Source: Ascaphus truei (taxonomy: Eukaryota > Chordata > Amphibia > Anura > Ascaphidae). Taken from it: DNA of 64,000 nt. The stretch spans positions 145,842,339 through 145,906,338 of the forward strand of contig CM071570.1 of assembly GCA_036426205.1 (NCBI GenBank). The letters are read 5' to 3'. Below, piece by piece: positions 1-11,575 of this stretch; positions within the stretch are counted from its first letter, which is position 1, and the number at the start of each line of letters is the position of its first letter. Made by a program: the position numbers and the translations under genes. The notes under the pieces are model-generated. The model had not been told where the DNA came from. It worked only from the letters and a program-made list of their open reading frames with translations, and searched no databases.

Positions 1-1212
1 ATGGGCAATTCTAACACTTATCACTAGTTAAGACCACACTGGAGAATCCTACATGGAATGGGACATTATTTTTATACTACTGATTTTATTAATTACGTAT
101 AACATGCCATTTCTGAATAACTGGGCTAGTCTGTTGATTTAGTGACCACTTTCCAACCTCCTATTGGAAAGTGACCCTCAATAAAATAGTACATGAATAA
201 TTAAATGAAAACAACAGCTTCATGGATGTGAACATTAAACAAACAAATCAAGAATAAATAGTGTGACTATGTTAGGGAGGGATGAAGAGCTTGTGTTGAT
301 GCAATATAAATTAACATTAAGTTTTCATGCGACTGTTTGAACTTGCACACGCTCTTCATGTTCATAGCTTAGGTACAAAAGTATTTAATAAAAAAATCTT
401 TATTCACAAGAGATAAATAAAATTCAACACGGTCTTTGTAGAACTAATGCATTTAATATTTAATAGCTTTGTCGTTTTTAAGTCAAGTTATACTTTTTTT
501 TAGTTTTCCTTTTCCCGAGATCACACAGCACCTCAACATTGCAACAACGATTTGAACAATGAATTTGTTTCTGATAGAAAAGTTGGAGAGGTTAATTGTC
601 CGTCATTCGCATTTATTTTATGCACTAAAAGCACTGAAATTACAGTTCTTTCAAAAATCAAGCTGATTAAATTCTAACAAAACCGAGAAAAAAAAGTTCA
701 CTAAATGTCCACAGTAACACTTCAACAATACAAGTTACCATAAAGTCCCTGTATAGACAGGGAACATTATTCTGAAAAATCTATGCCCGTCTATTCACGC
801 ACAATTCAGAAGGATAAGGAAAATTAATTTAACCACTTTAGGGATACTGGAACATTAAATGCACTCTCGAGACTGTGGGTTCTTCGAGCACTGCACTTTT
901 AGAAAAATCCCTCTACCGTTTTAAATCATACAGTAAGTGATTAGGCAAGTTAGAAATTTTAACCTAGTCTTAAATGTCCCTTTGAATATGCTTTTAGAGC
1001 CTCAGATTCTTCCAACTCCAGAAGCAATTTGGTGTCTCATTGTGAGGATTGAACTTTCTTTGCAACCATGCAGGGGAAAAAAAACACACACACACACACA
1101 AAAACAAAAATTCAATGTCCTGAACGTTTGTAATAATTTAATATCTGAAATTCAAGGTGGGTGAATATGAAGTACTAACTTTAGTGCTAGTGAATGGTGT
1201 ATTTAAAACAGA
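1..1212. other. AT-rich anonymous stretch, no gene seen
   Basis: No ORF resembles a known family and no transposon ends were recognised. It contains a short CA run near 1085-1100. The small open frames here have no supporting features and look like chance. Confidence 0.5.
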
Positions 1213-1600
1213 CATATAGAAGTATTTTTTTTATTCCAAACATTTTTATTAGGCAAGATTCAAGATTACAGGCATGTAATAAACAATAGCAGCCTAATAC
1301 AAACTTTAAATTTTTTAAGAGAGTATAGCAATAGAAAAGAGCATCGCCAAGAAGAGCGAGACCTCTGGACCACGCCGTGGACTAGTAGGTATAAGGTCAG
1401 AAAAAGAGAGGGAGAAAGGGAGGGGTGGGGGGGTGGGGCGGGGGGAAAGGGTCTTCTCCCCAGTTGTTAAGCCCGGCTAGCCAAGCTGAGGATCATATTT
1501 CTCCTTTGAGTCTCAGTTTATTGGGTGTTTGGGTTGGGTTAGTGAGTGAGCCAGGGTTCCCAGACCCTATAGTATCCCTCAGCCATATAGAAGTATTTTT
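1213..1600 (-). mobile_element. Short retro-insertion with 17-bp target-site duplications
   Basis: The 17-bp sequence catatagaagtattttt occurs at 1213-1229 and again at 1584-1600, enclosing about 354 bp. Read on the minus strand, the insert ends in AATAAA-type polyadenylation signals followed by an A run (seen as T-rich sequence at 1225-1250 on +). Long direct repeats plus a 3' A tail are the signature of target-primed reverse transcription by a LINE machinery. The insert could be a 5'-truncated L1-type 3' UTR, a SINE or a processed fragment of a cellular transcript. I see no coding capacity and no clear Pol III promoter. Confidence 0.7.
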
Positions 1601-2270
1601 AAACATGCATATATTTTTTTATAACTATATATTTCCATGGTAACCAAATGTTTTGGATGGTTTATACAATCATTACCTAAAGTCTTGAGGCAGTTTCATT
1701 GATTGCGATTTGTTTTTAAAGTAATTACAGTATGTCACCATCATTAACCAAACACATGTAAAACAATGGAATAAGTATCTGATACGAGAAAAAAACATTT
1801 AACATTTTCTATAAGGTACAGATTTAGGTAAAAGGTCTACTTTAGGAGTGATTGAACCTTTCCAAGGAAAACCGCTAATTTGATAATGGTTTACATTTTC
1901 CTCCCCTCTTAAAGTCAATAGATATATAAATAACCAATACATTTGCCCGTTTTATTATGTTTAATAAATATTGGAATGCATAAGTGTTTTTAGGGATGTG
2001 CACAGTGGTGACAGGGTGACAAAGGAGGAGGTGAATATGTAGCTCAGGATCTGAAGGAGCTACAGACAGACCACTTGCGTGTCCTGATCTGTGTGATCGA
2101 ATTACTGTTTGATTTGAAGTGCTGTTTGTATTAAGTGTGGTGTTAGACCCAGGAGTTGGAACAAGGAAGGAGTGAAACAAGGTATATACGGTAGAACTAC
2201 AGTAAATTGTTAGCATTTTATAAAGGTGACCAGGACATTCCTGGATTTGCAACACATGTCCGGTGTCCTG
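1601..2270. other. Anonymous AT-rich stretch
   Basis: No supported gene or transposon end. A 126-codon minus-strand frame at 1875-2255 has no recognisable domain and is probably chance. Confidence 0.4.
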
Positions 2271-2345
2271 ATAATTAGTTTAAAACCTTAAAAACGTTGT
2301 GTGCGAGTCTGTGCTGGTCAGTGGCTGTGTGTGTCTGAGTGAGTT

Positions 2346-2600
2346 GTGCAGGTCCAGGTCTGTGAGTGTGAGTGTTGTGCAGGTCCGGGTCTGTGCGAGT
2401 GTTGTGTAGGTCCAGGTCTGTGCGAGTGTTGTGCAGATCTGGGTCTGTGCGAGTGTTGTGCAGATCTGGGTCTGTGCGAGTTTTGTGCAGATCTGGGTCT
2501 GTGCGAGTTTTGTGCAGATCTGGGTCTGTGCGAATGTTGTGCAGGTCCAGGTCAAAATCTGTGGGAGTGTTCAGCGGGTCAGGGTCTGTGTGACTGAGTT
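2346..2600. repeat. 27-bp minisatellite, about nine imperfect units
   Basis: A unit of the type tctgtgcgagtgttgtgcag followed by a variable gatctgg or gtccagg repeats with a 27-bp period. Because 27 is divisible by three and the unit lacks stops, several frames stay open on both strands, giving artefactual repetitive peptides. No coding function is inferred. Confidence 0.85.
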
Positions 2601-2829
2601 TCGTGCTCACTGAGCAGGCTCTGGCTGGGACTATTGGTGCAGAGGGTGGAGCTGTGAGTGATGACGAGGAACAGGTAGTTGGCTGGGTAACAGTTAGAAG
2701 GGGAAGCAGGGGGAAGAGGCACTTCTGAGCTGACCCATTTGCCAAATTGAGTGAAGATATTGGGGGTGTCATAGCATGAATGGCTAGGCTGGGGGGAAAT
2801 TGATTACTCTAGCAGCCAGAGGAATAGTT

Positions 2830-5190
2830 CCTCCAGCACAGAGGGGACTCAGAGAACAAGAAAGATTGTGGTTGTAGGGGACACCATTATTAGGAAGGTG
2901 GATAAAGCAATCCGTTGCCATGACTGCATGAACCAAACAGTTTGTTGTCTCCTGGTGGCTTGAGTTTGGCAAATTGCAGATCGGGTAGACAGAATGTTGG
3001 GGGGGGCTGGAATTGATTCAGCGATCTTGGTACATGTTGGCACCAATGACAAAGTTAAAGATGGATGGTCCTAAAAAAATATTTCAGGGATGTAGGCTGC
3101 AAACTTAAGGCAAGGACATCCAAGGTAGTAGTATCTGAAATACTACCAGTGCCATGTGCTACCCCCGGGAGGCAGTTGTGAGATTAGGGAGGTCAATGCA
3201 TGGCTAGGAAAGTGGTGTAGTAAGGTGGGTTTGGAGTTATTAAAGCACTGGGATTCCTTTTCCAAGAGGTGCTATCTTTATGTAGGGATTGTCACGGTAG
3301 CTAGTGATAGGTTATAATACACACCAAAATATCTGGGTTGAATTGAACACGACTTAGATATAATAAATATAGTGTATTCCTTAAAGAAGGAGGACACACA
3401 AGATGATACAAATAACAGACAAAATAGACACTTACTTAGGGTTGGACAATGAAGCAATCAGGATACAGGATTGGCAATTCATTCAGCAATACAGGTTCAG
3501 ATGAAGACATCATGAAAAGACACGAAGACAATGGGTATAGGGCTTACACTCGTTTATATGCGCCCCCATACCTTAACCTTGGGGCGCCTGAATGTCTAGC
3601 AGACTTCTTTGTAGTCAGGCAACCCTTCTGTCTGTAAGTGTGAATTATGACACTTACAGACCACTCAGCCTCTGCGTTCCCCTGCCCTATTGTACACAAT
3701 CAGAGTGGTCAGCCTTTGATCAGAGGGTTTATTGTAGACCACTTGTCTCCCCCCTGAACATTAACATAAAGCAGAGCCAGTAATTTTCCCGGGCTTTTAT
3801 ACCAGCCTTGGAAAACAGTATTTCTTTAATATCTACACATATTAAAATAATCCGTTCTGTGGGTCTGAGCGGGCTGAAATTTGCCATGTCCTCATGCCGG
3901 AAGACATTTGCCATAGTGGCCAAGTTTCAGCCTTCCACGACCCCCAGAACCAGAAATACAAAAAACAAGTTAAAATCCCCTATTAACTTTAATGCAGGAT
4001 TCTCCGCTATAGCTAAAAGAAATCTCTGCTTTTCACTCTCCCATTGAAATCAACTGGCTCCGCTGCTATAGGCTTTCAATGGAGCAACTCCGCTGTTGAA
4101 GTCAATGGTAAAATTACAATTTTCACATTTGCCTACACTCCGCCTGGTTGATCCGAGAGGGCTGGAAATGGCCATGCAGTCATGCCGGAACAGTGACTAC
4201 CTGCGACCAAAATCCCAACCCTCTGGTACTCACAGAACCGGAGATATAGGCTTACACTTTTTACCCTTTCGGACTTGGCCGCTTTAAAGCCACGCGGCTT
4301 TCCCTCATTGGAATCAATATGGCCGGCGCCGGCATAGGAAATGCATGGGCCGGCGCCGCCATAGGATTCAATGGGACCTCTGCTCCCATTAGTCAATGGC
4401 GCGACCCTCGTGGTGAGCTCGACCCTTTATGGGGGTCCCCCATTCTCGGACCCGGTGGTTGTCGTGTGTGGGGGTTCCTAGGGTCTAGGGGCAAAAATAA
4501 TTTTATTTCTGGGTGCCCTAGAACCTAAGTTTCCCACGCCAATTGTATTTGAACTTGAACTAATGTGATCAAAAGCTCTTTTTCAGATATGGTATCCGCG
4601 TCTGCGGTTTGGATGGCTGCCAACCCGTTCCTGGAGGTCGGCGTCGACGAATCCCCATTGAAATGAATGGCTCCATCGACGTACAATGGGGAACCGCCGC
4701 TCCTCCTCTCGGGCGTCACCTGCAGGTCTTCCGATGAAAATGGGTCCAAATCGCCAGTTTCCCCATAGGATCGTATTGAGCTGCAACGGCGACCTATGGG
4801 GAGCTGCAAAATGGAGCCTGCAAGGGCGGGAAAATTGAACAAAGGGCTATAATCACTGAATTAACATTAACCCTTTCCCTCCCGCATAGATCCCAGTGTA
4901 TGTGTTGGTGCAGACACTGGAATGGGAACAATACACATTTACAGGGGAATATACATTTGGGTGCTTAAGCAGGGTAAAACACATTACTGGACCTCAGTCC
5001 AGTTAACCCCTTGCTTCCCAAGTGAGAGCAGGGGGTGGCCAAATGGGGTGTAACCCCTTTAATACCGGGCCAACCTCCCTCTCCCATGACAGGGATGGAT
5101 TGCACCTCAACAGAGAGGGATTTCCTGTGCTAAGGGGGAGGAAGTTAAAAAGGTTGGGGATTTTAAACTAGAATGAGGACAGCAGGTTCC
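2830..5190 (+). pseudogene. CR1-type LINE ORF1 esterase (SGNH hydrolase) remnant, split by a solo LTR
   Basis: Translating the plus strand gives a decayed SGNH/GDSL hydrolase like those encoded by ORF1 of CR1-like LINEs. Block I is near 2873 (VVGDT in place of VVGDS, so the nucleophilic serine is lost). HVGTND, with the block III GTND core, is near 3030. DGLHLNREG, carrying the catalytic Asp-x-x-His, is near 5096. An in-frame stop follows the CCLLVA segment near 2960 and further frameshifts occur. The reading frame is physically interrupted at 3290 by LTR-A and resumes after 5091. In this family the esterase is thought to act on lipids or esters during retrotransposition; this copy cannot be functional. 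Identification rests on motifs seen; a host SGNH hydrolase is less likely given the repeat-rich context. Confidence 0.7.
3290..5091 (+). mobile_element. Solo LTR-like element, family 'LTR-A', copy 1
   Basis: The 1802-bp unit begins TGTCACGGTAGCTAG and ends CTCCCATGACA. It is flanked by a perfect 5-bp direct repeat GGGAT (3285-3289 and 5092-5096). TG...CA ends with a 5-bp duplication indicate a solo LTR left by recombination between the LTRs of a retrotransposon or endogenous retrovirus. The second copy at 29839-31794 is colinear, and a third, partial copy lies inverted at 13815-14573. No protein-coding frame in it is convincing; the small ORFs are not shared intact between copies. It interrupts a CR1 esterase remnant, so it is younger than that LINE. 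Confidence 0.75.
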
Positions 5191-5814
5191 AGCGCAAATA
5201 CCGTTTACAATAATTAAAGCCAACTGAACACACTGGTGATCGTGAAAAGGGTAAAAAGAAATGTATAAATACAGTCCTTTGGTCGGTTCTGCTCCTAGGA
5301 TGGATTCAATCCAAATCCAAGAGTACTGAGAGCAGAGAGTCAGGAGGGCACGCACATCAAAGATTACATATATAGAAAAAGGGAGGAGAGTGTATGTGAC
5401 AATAAACTAATTAAAATATATATATTACACTCACATTTGTTGTGAGTAATATAGGCCTTGTGGTTATTAGGAGTGACCACCTCAAATGATGTTTAGATGA
5501 TGATGTCTGTCAGGAACATAGGGAGGAGAATCCCATAACATGAAAAATAGAGGACACAGGAAATAGTGCAGATAGCTTTATGACAAAAAATATATTAAAA
5601 AAGTAATAAACTCACAAACATAAATTGGGTGCAAGCATTGGGACCACCCTGGGTCAGGCAGTGATTTAAGTCCATCACTTCCTCCTTCTCTGGCGATCCA
5701 CCCATGGTCGCCGTCCACAATGGAGTTTGCAGGGAAGGAAGGCTCAATCCTATGCAGATGCTTCCTCACAGAACACCAACAGCTCAGCAGTCCTTCTCTG
5801 GTCTGTAGAGTTCA

Positions 5815-5856
5815 CCTTACGCATTTCGTCCTAAAAGGAACTTCTTCAGGGGCAGT
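5815..5856 (-). ncRNA. Hammerhead-ribozyme-like motif, degenerate
   Basis: On the minus strand the core CTGAAGA (position 7 of the hammerhead core tolerates any base) is followed by an extra A, a short stem II (GTTC/GGAC with one G.U pair) and GAAA. A two-base-pair stem III with loop GC leads to the cleavage triplet GTA. Stem I is weak, with its first pair mismatched. The layout matches the intact motif at 12878-12919. Minimal hammerheads are known in PLE terminal repeats, and this one sits at the 3' side of a PLE. Confidence 0.4.
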
Positions 5857-6605
5857 TGTTTGCGCGACGTCATCGCGTTTACAGACATTCCAGACGTCAC
5901 GGCGCATGTTGTGGGTCAATGACGTCACCGCGCAGTGTTCCAGCGACGTCTTACTAACAAGACTGCACAGGAGGCAGTCAGGTACTACACGGACAACCAG
6001 GAAATATTCAATAAACAATAATTATGGACTATGTGTGCACAAGTCACACAAACATGCATATATACCTACAAGAGGCATAAATATACAGAGAAACAGCATT
6101 TAAAATACAAATCTGGATATAATACATACACATGTATAATGGCATAGACATATGAAATGGACATATAAGTAGATGCTGACTCATACTAATGTAGATATCT
6201 ATGGGTAGAGAAGGATGTTATTAAATGAATAAAAGGTGAACTCCATTAAAAATAATACATGATTAAATTATTGAACTTTGGATCTATATCCCCTGCCATA
6301 ATCTCACCAGTGTTCTTAATGTAAGTAACATTAGAGACTAACCAATTAAATGGAAATGGAAAAAATTATAAAGTACTTACTAATATAAATTTGGTCCTAA
6401 TGGATATTCATTAATGTAAGGATGGTACCAATTCGTTTTAAATATGTTTAGGATGTTGAGTACCAAAAAGCATGGTTACATTTTTAGAAAAACCAGATCA
6501 TTTAGATAAATTAAATCTGAAAACAGTTTATTTAAAAAATATAAATAAATTCCAAGCTAAAAAAACAGGTTAAAAGGGGTAGATATATCAAGCATTACAA
6601 GATAT

Positions 6606-6628
6606 GTATGTATGTATGTATGTATGTT
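6606..6628. repeat. (TATG)n microsatellite
   Basis: About six tetranucleotide units within the 3' UTR of PLE 1. Confidence 0.9.
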
Positions 6629-6659
6629 TTGGGGAAGAAGCTAAAAATGTGAGCCTGTT

Positions 6660-7170
6660 AAGAATTTGTCAGAGAAATATAAGTCAGCAGCATCCAAAGG
6701 TCAAATTAGGGAGGCATTAATATCAAAGTTTATATTCAGACCCTTGGGGTGTAATGCATTTATTTGGTGGATCCAGAAATACGCCCTTTGTGACAACTGT
6801 AGGGTTCTGTTGCCCCCTCTCCAGTGGTGTGAGACATGTTTAATACCCAAGTATGTGAGGCCTTTAGGATGTGAATTGTGATTTTTTTTTTTTATGTAAT
6901 GTGATTCTCTAAGCTAAGGCTAATATTTCTTAAATGTCCCAGGATTCTTACCCGCAGGGGGCGGGTGGTCCTCCCCACATAGTGTAGCCCACAAGGGCAT
7001 GTTAGTACATACACTAAGTGGGTAACTCTACAATTTACCTGTCACTGCTGGGGGGGGGGGTTTGTTGCCAAATTTACAGGCTTTGCAAGGAGAACATTTA
7101 AAAAGCCCTTTGGTTTATCTGTTACCCATTTATCTTTTTTTTTAAATCTATTTCTACCTTTTTTAAGTCA
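6660..7170 (-). pseudogene. PLE GIY-YIG endonuclease remnant, C-terminal end
   Basis: Minus-strand translation across several frames gives a Cys-rich stretch (KCSPCKACKFGN, near 7085) and, near 6700-6870, GLTYLGIKHVSHHWRGG, QLSQRAYFWIHQINALHP and KGLNINFDIN. This is the typical C-terminus of Neptune-type PLE proteins after the GIY-YIG nuclease. Stops and frameshifts separate the pieces. It continues the fragment at 7178-7684 in the same element. Confidence 0.6.
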
Positions 7171-7177
7171 CTTGGAG

Positions 7178-7684
7178 CTAAGTTGTCCTTGCGACTATGT
7201 GTCTTGGTGAAAACCACCTGTAGTGCAGTAGGAAGAGAGTCTCCCAGGATAGGATCTGCTTTAACACATGCCAGTGCTTCCGGACGACTTGCTGTATTTT
7301 ATCAGCTTCTCTGTTGAATCGAGTGATGAATGAAATAAAGTTTTCCTCAGTTTCTTTCTTTTTGATATTTGTTTTCAGTAGATTTTCCCAATCTAATTTT
7401 CCTGCTTTATTTTTAGCGGCTTCAATTACAGATGTATCATATTTTTTCTCAATAAATCTGTCTTCAAGAATTTTTGCTTGCATATTGTATTCTTTTAGGC
7501 CAGAACAGTTTCTTCTTATCCGTCTGAGTTGTCCATAAGGAATATTTTTTAACCATTTTTTATGGTGACAACTAGAATTTGACAGGAAGTTGTTGCAGTC
7601 GACAGTCTTAAAGTATGTTTTTGTCTGAATAGTATTATTTTTTATGTATATACTTAGACCTAAAATAATACAATATCCAAGCAA
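7178..7684 (-). pseudogene. PLE polyprotein fragment between RT and endonuclease domains
   Basis: The 168-codon frame contains the run DCNNFLSNSSCHHKKWLKNI, then PYGQLRRIRRNC and, later, QQVVRKHWHVLKQ. These are the conserved region linking the RT thumb to the GIY-YIG domain in Penelope/Neptune-type proteins. The upstream RT core is absent because the element is truncated at 7685, where unrelated inverted terminal sequence begins. The end of the frame after SWETLFLLHY reads into a frameshift. The protein would reverse-transcribe and integrate the element; this fragment cannot. Assignment is by recognition of these motifs. Confidence 0.65.
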
Positions 7685-8569
7685 AAATTCTTGAAACGAA
7701 AATGCGTAAGGTGAACTCTACAGACCAGAGAAGGACTGCTGAGCTGCTGTATTATATTACCCATAATCACGATTATGATCAAACCTACTGCCTCCGTGAA
7801 GTCAAAGCAGTGACGTCAACCCAACGTACCTTTTGCGTATCCAAATACGCATGTGAATTATATGCTGTGGGTCCCTCTGTGTTCATATACTGTACTGGTC
7901 AATAACTGTGATGTGTTCATTAATTTCAGAATATCTGTTTATAGTACAGCACTATCCAGCTTAAACACAAGTAGGCAACATAACAGTAGCATTGGATATA
8001 TGTGTGTTGCAATAGCTGCTGTGGGTTGATTTTATGTACAGTTACTATTATAGTCAATACTAATACTAACAGGTGGCTATATATCACTATGATGAGATAC
8101 AATTGTATTTCAGTATTTGTATTGCATTTTCTAGCTACATTGTGTAGAGTGTTATATATGCCTGCGTATTATTTATTACACGCCATCATATGTATTGTTA
8201 CAACTATACTTACTACAATCACTGATGGGTGTATCCAATAGGGTATTAGTTAGATCTTTATGCATTAGCCATTACAGCTTCCAGCCGATCAGGGGTTAAT
8301 CACGTTCTAACTAATATTGAGGCTGGGTAATAATCTTATACACAGATAAGTGATTATCCACCTACTTTTTAATGGGATTCATTTTATTACACTGTAAATA
8401 ATTATCACGATTTTGTCGCTATTCATTAATAAAACTTTATTATTTTTGGCCATTTAGGCTTTTATTAGTAAATCGCTGTTTTACCAAGTGTGGAGCGTTT
8501 GCTACAGGTCACCTACATGATTTGTAATACGTACTAAGAAACTGGACTATTGTGTCGTATGTGTATTAT

Positions 8570-8880
8570 TATGATTGGACAGAGTGCAGTGAACAGGGAC
8601 CTTGGGGAGACTTCTTTGTAACCCAGCTGAGGCCATTTAAGGCATTAACTTGTTTGTGATGTGCACGCGCCATGTATCTGGACGTGCCATGCGATGAGCG
8701 AGATGCGCGCGTAGGTGGGACTCCCCGCGCGCTCCCGGAAGGCAGAGGTGATGTGCCTAGGGGGCGCGAGTTTGGCAGTACGGCCGTGTCGCCCGCTGCA
8801 GCAGGATGCGACCGCAGGTAAGCTGCGTGATGCGCCGAGGGGGCGTGCCCCCAGTGCGACCCTGACAAAGAGTACAATTT
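8570..8880. other. CpG-rich block next to a LINE end
   Basis: This stretch is much richer in G, C and CpG (gcgcgcg, cccgcgcgc) than its surroundings. Overlapping frames on both strands are open only because of the composition. It abuts the CR1-like 3' end at about 8880 and could be part of a repeat. I see no gene. Confidence 0.4.
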
Positions 8881-9530
8881 TGGGCACCACTCCATAAAAA
8901 AGACATATGGAACTAGAATAAGTCCATAGAGGAGCAACCAAATTGATAAAGGGGATGGCTAATCTGATTTATGAGGAGAGGCTAGCTAAATTCTATTTGT
9001 TTACATTAGAAAAGTTGCTTCTAAGAGGGGATATGATCACTATCTACAAATATATTCAGGGACAATACAAGAAGCTTTCAAAATAAATATTCATCCCAAG
9101 GGCAGTACAACCAAAACAAGGTCATCCATTAAGGTTGGAGGAAAGGAGATTTCACCTGCAACAAAGGAAAGGGTTCTTTACAGTAAGGGCAGTTAAATGT
9201 GGAATTCATTACCCATGGAGACCGTGATGGGAGAAACAATAGATATCTTCAAAAAAAAACGTTGGACGTCTTTTTAGAAAGGAAAGGTATACAGGGATAT
9301 ACCAAAAAATTCAACATGGGAAGAATGTTGATCCAGGGAGTAATTGGATTGCCAATATTTGGAGTGAGGTAGGAATTTATTTTTCACCTTATGAGATATC
9401 ATTAGATATTTCACTGGGGTTTTTGTTTGCCTTCCTCTGGATCAATATACTGTAAATACAAATATAGAATAAAAGTCTGTCATCTAAATTTAGCATAGGT
9501 TGAACTTGGACGTTTTTCCCTCCGCAATAT
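8880..9530 (+). pseudogene. CR1-like LINE ORF2 C-terminus and 3' UTR, decayed
   Basis: Broken plus-strand frames give LEKLLLRGDMITIYKYIQGQ, then HPLRLEERRFHLQQRKGFFT, then VDPGSNWIANIWSEVGIYFS. This is the well-known C-terminal tail of vertebrate CR1-type reverse transcriptases, beyond the RT palm. Several stops and frameshifts interrupt it. Only the 3' end survives, as usual for 5'-truncated LINE copies. It may belong to the same LINE family as the esterase remnant at 2830-5190. Confidence 0.65.
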
Positions 9531-9544
9531 TATAAATATACGCC

Positions 9545-10290
9545 CTTTCCTCTGTTGCTCGACTGCAAAAACTCTGACACAGGCCCTCATTATCTCCCGT
9601 CTCTACTAATCTCCTGCTGTCCGGTCTTCCTGCCTCTCACCTGTCTCCCCTGCAATCTATCATATTTGCTGCTGCCAGAATCACTCTACTCTTTCCTAAA
9701 TCTGCCTCCCCTGCTGAAATCCCTCTCCTGGGTTCCTATCAAATCCCATATCACACACTCAATTCTCCTCTTCACTTTTAAAGCTTTTACACTCTTTTGC
9801 TCCTCCTTACATCTCAGCCCTAATTTCTCGCTATACACCATCCCAACTTTTGCGTTCTGCTGAAAGATGTCTTCTCTCTACCCCCTTCTCCCGCCTTAAA
9901 CCGTTATCACCGACTACCCCACACCTCTGGAATGTCCTTCCCCTCAATATCCAACTAGAACCCTCTCTATCCACCATTAAGACCCATCTTAAAACACACC
10001 TCCTCAACGAGTAGCTCCATGGCAGATACTATACACCTCATATATCGACCTTGGCCCAGTGCAGATGCACTTACGAGAACACCTTCCTACTGCCTCTGTA
10101 CGTTCTATTTAGATTGTAAACTCTTCGAGGCAGGGGCTCCTTTTCCTAAATGTCACTTTTGTGTCTGAAAGCATTTCTTCCCATTATGTGTTATTTGTAT
10201 TTGTTATTGATATGATTATCATGTGTACTACTGCTGTGAAGCGTTATGTACATTAATGACGCTATAAAAATAAAGATATACATACTTGTC
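9545..10290 (+). pseudogene. L2-like LINE 3' fragment
   Basis: The plus strand encodes, with frameshifts, ISRL.YCN.LLSGLPASHLSPL, then AAARITLLFPKS and PIKSHITHSILLF. It is the same C-terminal RT segment seen on the minus strand near 35500-35800. The 3' UTR has the motif agattgtaaactcttcgaggcaggg near 10111 and ends about 10285 in ataaaaataaagatatacata, as in the copy ending near 45150. Nothing here can be translated as an intact protein. Confidence 0.65.
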
Positions 10291-11270
10291 TTTTTTCAGT
10301 CTCATCTACTATGTAACCCGGTCTAATATAGTAAGATAATTGGATAACATTTTGACAAATAATACAGGACGCAGTAATTAGACAACGAATTACATTTTGC
10401 CAAATAATACAGGACGCAGTAATACTTAAGGAAATATATGGAATATAAGGAATACAGTATGTATGTAGGATCTATGTAGTTAAAATGAAGAAGCAGTTTA
10501 TAATGACAACAAAATAAATAATGACTTTTTGGACAATTCTATTATATTTTGTTAATAATCAAACATCATTCAAAGAATTAACTGTTGTGGTTACTCATGG
10601 GTTATTTTTGATGTAAAGTTCATGTGGTATTGTGGGAATGATGTTTTCTCTATGAATATTTTGCTTCTGTGAGTGACCATGGTGTTTGGAGGGTTCATTA
10701 CTCCATTTCAATCACTAGGTCATCACCCTCAGGTGTAGAACAGTCATTTTTACTTATCTTTTATATTGCTAGTCTAATGCATTGCACTGCAGTAAGATTG
10801 TTTATTATGTATGATATGCAATAATACCATACATCATGTGTGCTGCTCCGAAGCTGGCTAAATATGTGTTTGTGTGATTGTGGTATGACTGCTGCAAACA
10901 CTTTAGTTTTAGGGGCTGTGATGGGTATACTGAATACAGTATGCATCATAAGAAACTCTGTACAGCCTAAATGTCCACTTGGCATTTGCCAATGTGTCTT
11001 GGCAATAGATCTGGCAAAACTTTTCACCAAGGTTTGAAAACAGTGTTTCATCGCAAGTTCGACTTTTCACAAATTGATCATAGTACGAACAAAGCCCACT
11101 CTTAATTTCGAATGTATAAACTTTAATCAATCGAACAAAAAAAAAATGAAAATTTGCTTCAAACTTTGCTTAAAACTCAGCGCATGCACCAATACAAAGC
11201 AAAGAGTTTAAAAGTTCAACAAAGCAAAAAACAAATATGTTTTTTCAGCGGGACAAAAAGCAAAAAAGAA
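10290..11270. other. Anonymous AT-rich stretch
   Basis: No domain or transposon end was recognised. Open frames of up to 96 codons at 10760-11130 have no supporting features. Confidence 0.4.
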
Positions 11271-11272
11271 AC

Positions 11273-11575
11273 TAAGGCCTAGATTATACCAAGTGCTGCA
11301 AGGCGGCAGCGCTATTCTGTGCCGCTGAGTAACATCTTGATTATACCGGGGAGGGAGAGCAGAAGAGGCTTGGAGGCGTGGCCGTGACACGGCAGTCACC
11401 AGAAAAAAAACAAATATCTAAGTCTCTTCCCTTGCCGTCTGCTTTGCAGTACGGCGTGTCGCGACAGTCACTTGCGGTATGAGCAATTTCATTGGACTTA
11501 AGTTACTTGTTTTGGCACTGCGCACCGCCGTGCAACACAACGCTGCATGCGTTTTTGGATATAATCATGGCCTTA
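11273..11575. mobile_element. MITE with about 20-bp terminal inverted repeats
   Basis: The left end TAAGGCCTAGATTATACCAA and the reverse complement of the right end (TAAGGCCATGATTATATCCA) match at 16 of 20 positions, enclosing about 300 bp with a CpG-rich core. A short non-coding unit with inverted ends is a miniature inverted-repeat element. TAA on the left and TTA on the right would be compatible with a Harbinger-type target, but I could not confirm a duplication. Confidence 0.55.

Larger units (their letters stand above)
5390..8510 (-). mobile_element. Penelope-like element (PLE) 1, 5'-truncated, with inverted terminal segment
   Basis: Coding pieces at 7178-7684 and 6660-6900 read on the minus strand as the C-terminal half of a PLE reverse transcriptase plus GIY-YIG endonuclease polyprotein. 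The + strand sequence at 7692-7745 repeats the minus strand of about 5765-5828 nearly base for base (GCGTAAGGTGAACTCTACAG and onwards), so terminal segments lie in inverted orientation on the two sides, a common PLE arrangement. The 3' UTR runs from about 6650 down to about 5860 and holds a TATG microsatellite at 6606-6628. The outer boundaries are approximate because I found no TSD. Confidence 0.65.

Noticed and set aside
2275..2772. 165-codon minus frame with TRTDPDLHN repeats
   Set aside because: It is produced by the 27-bp minisatellite, which keeps several frames open on both strands.
3290..5091. LTR-A considered as a TIR DNA transposon because both ends start TGTCA
   Set aside because: Inverted similarity stops after about 8 bases, and the 5-bp TSDs with TG...CA ends fit a solo LTR better.
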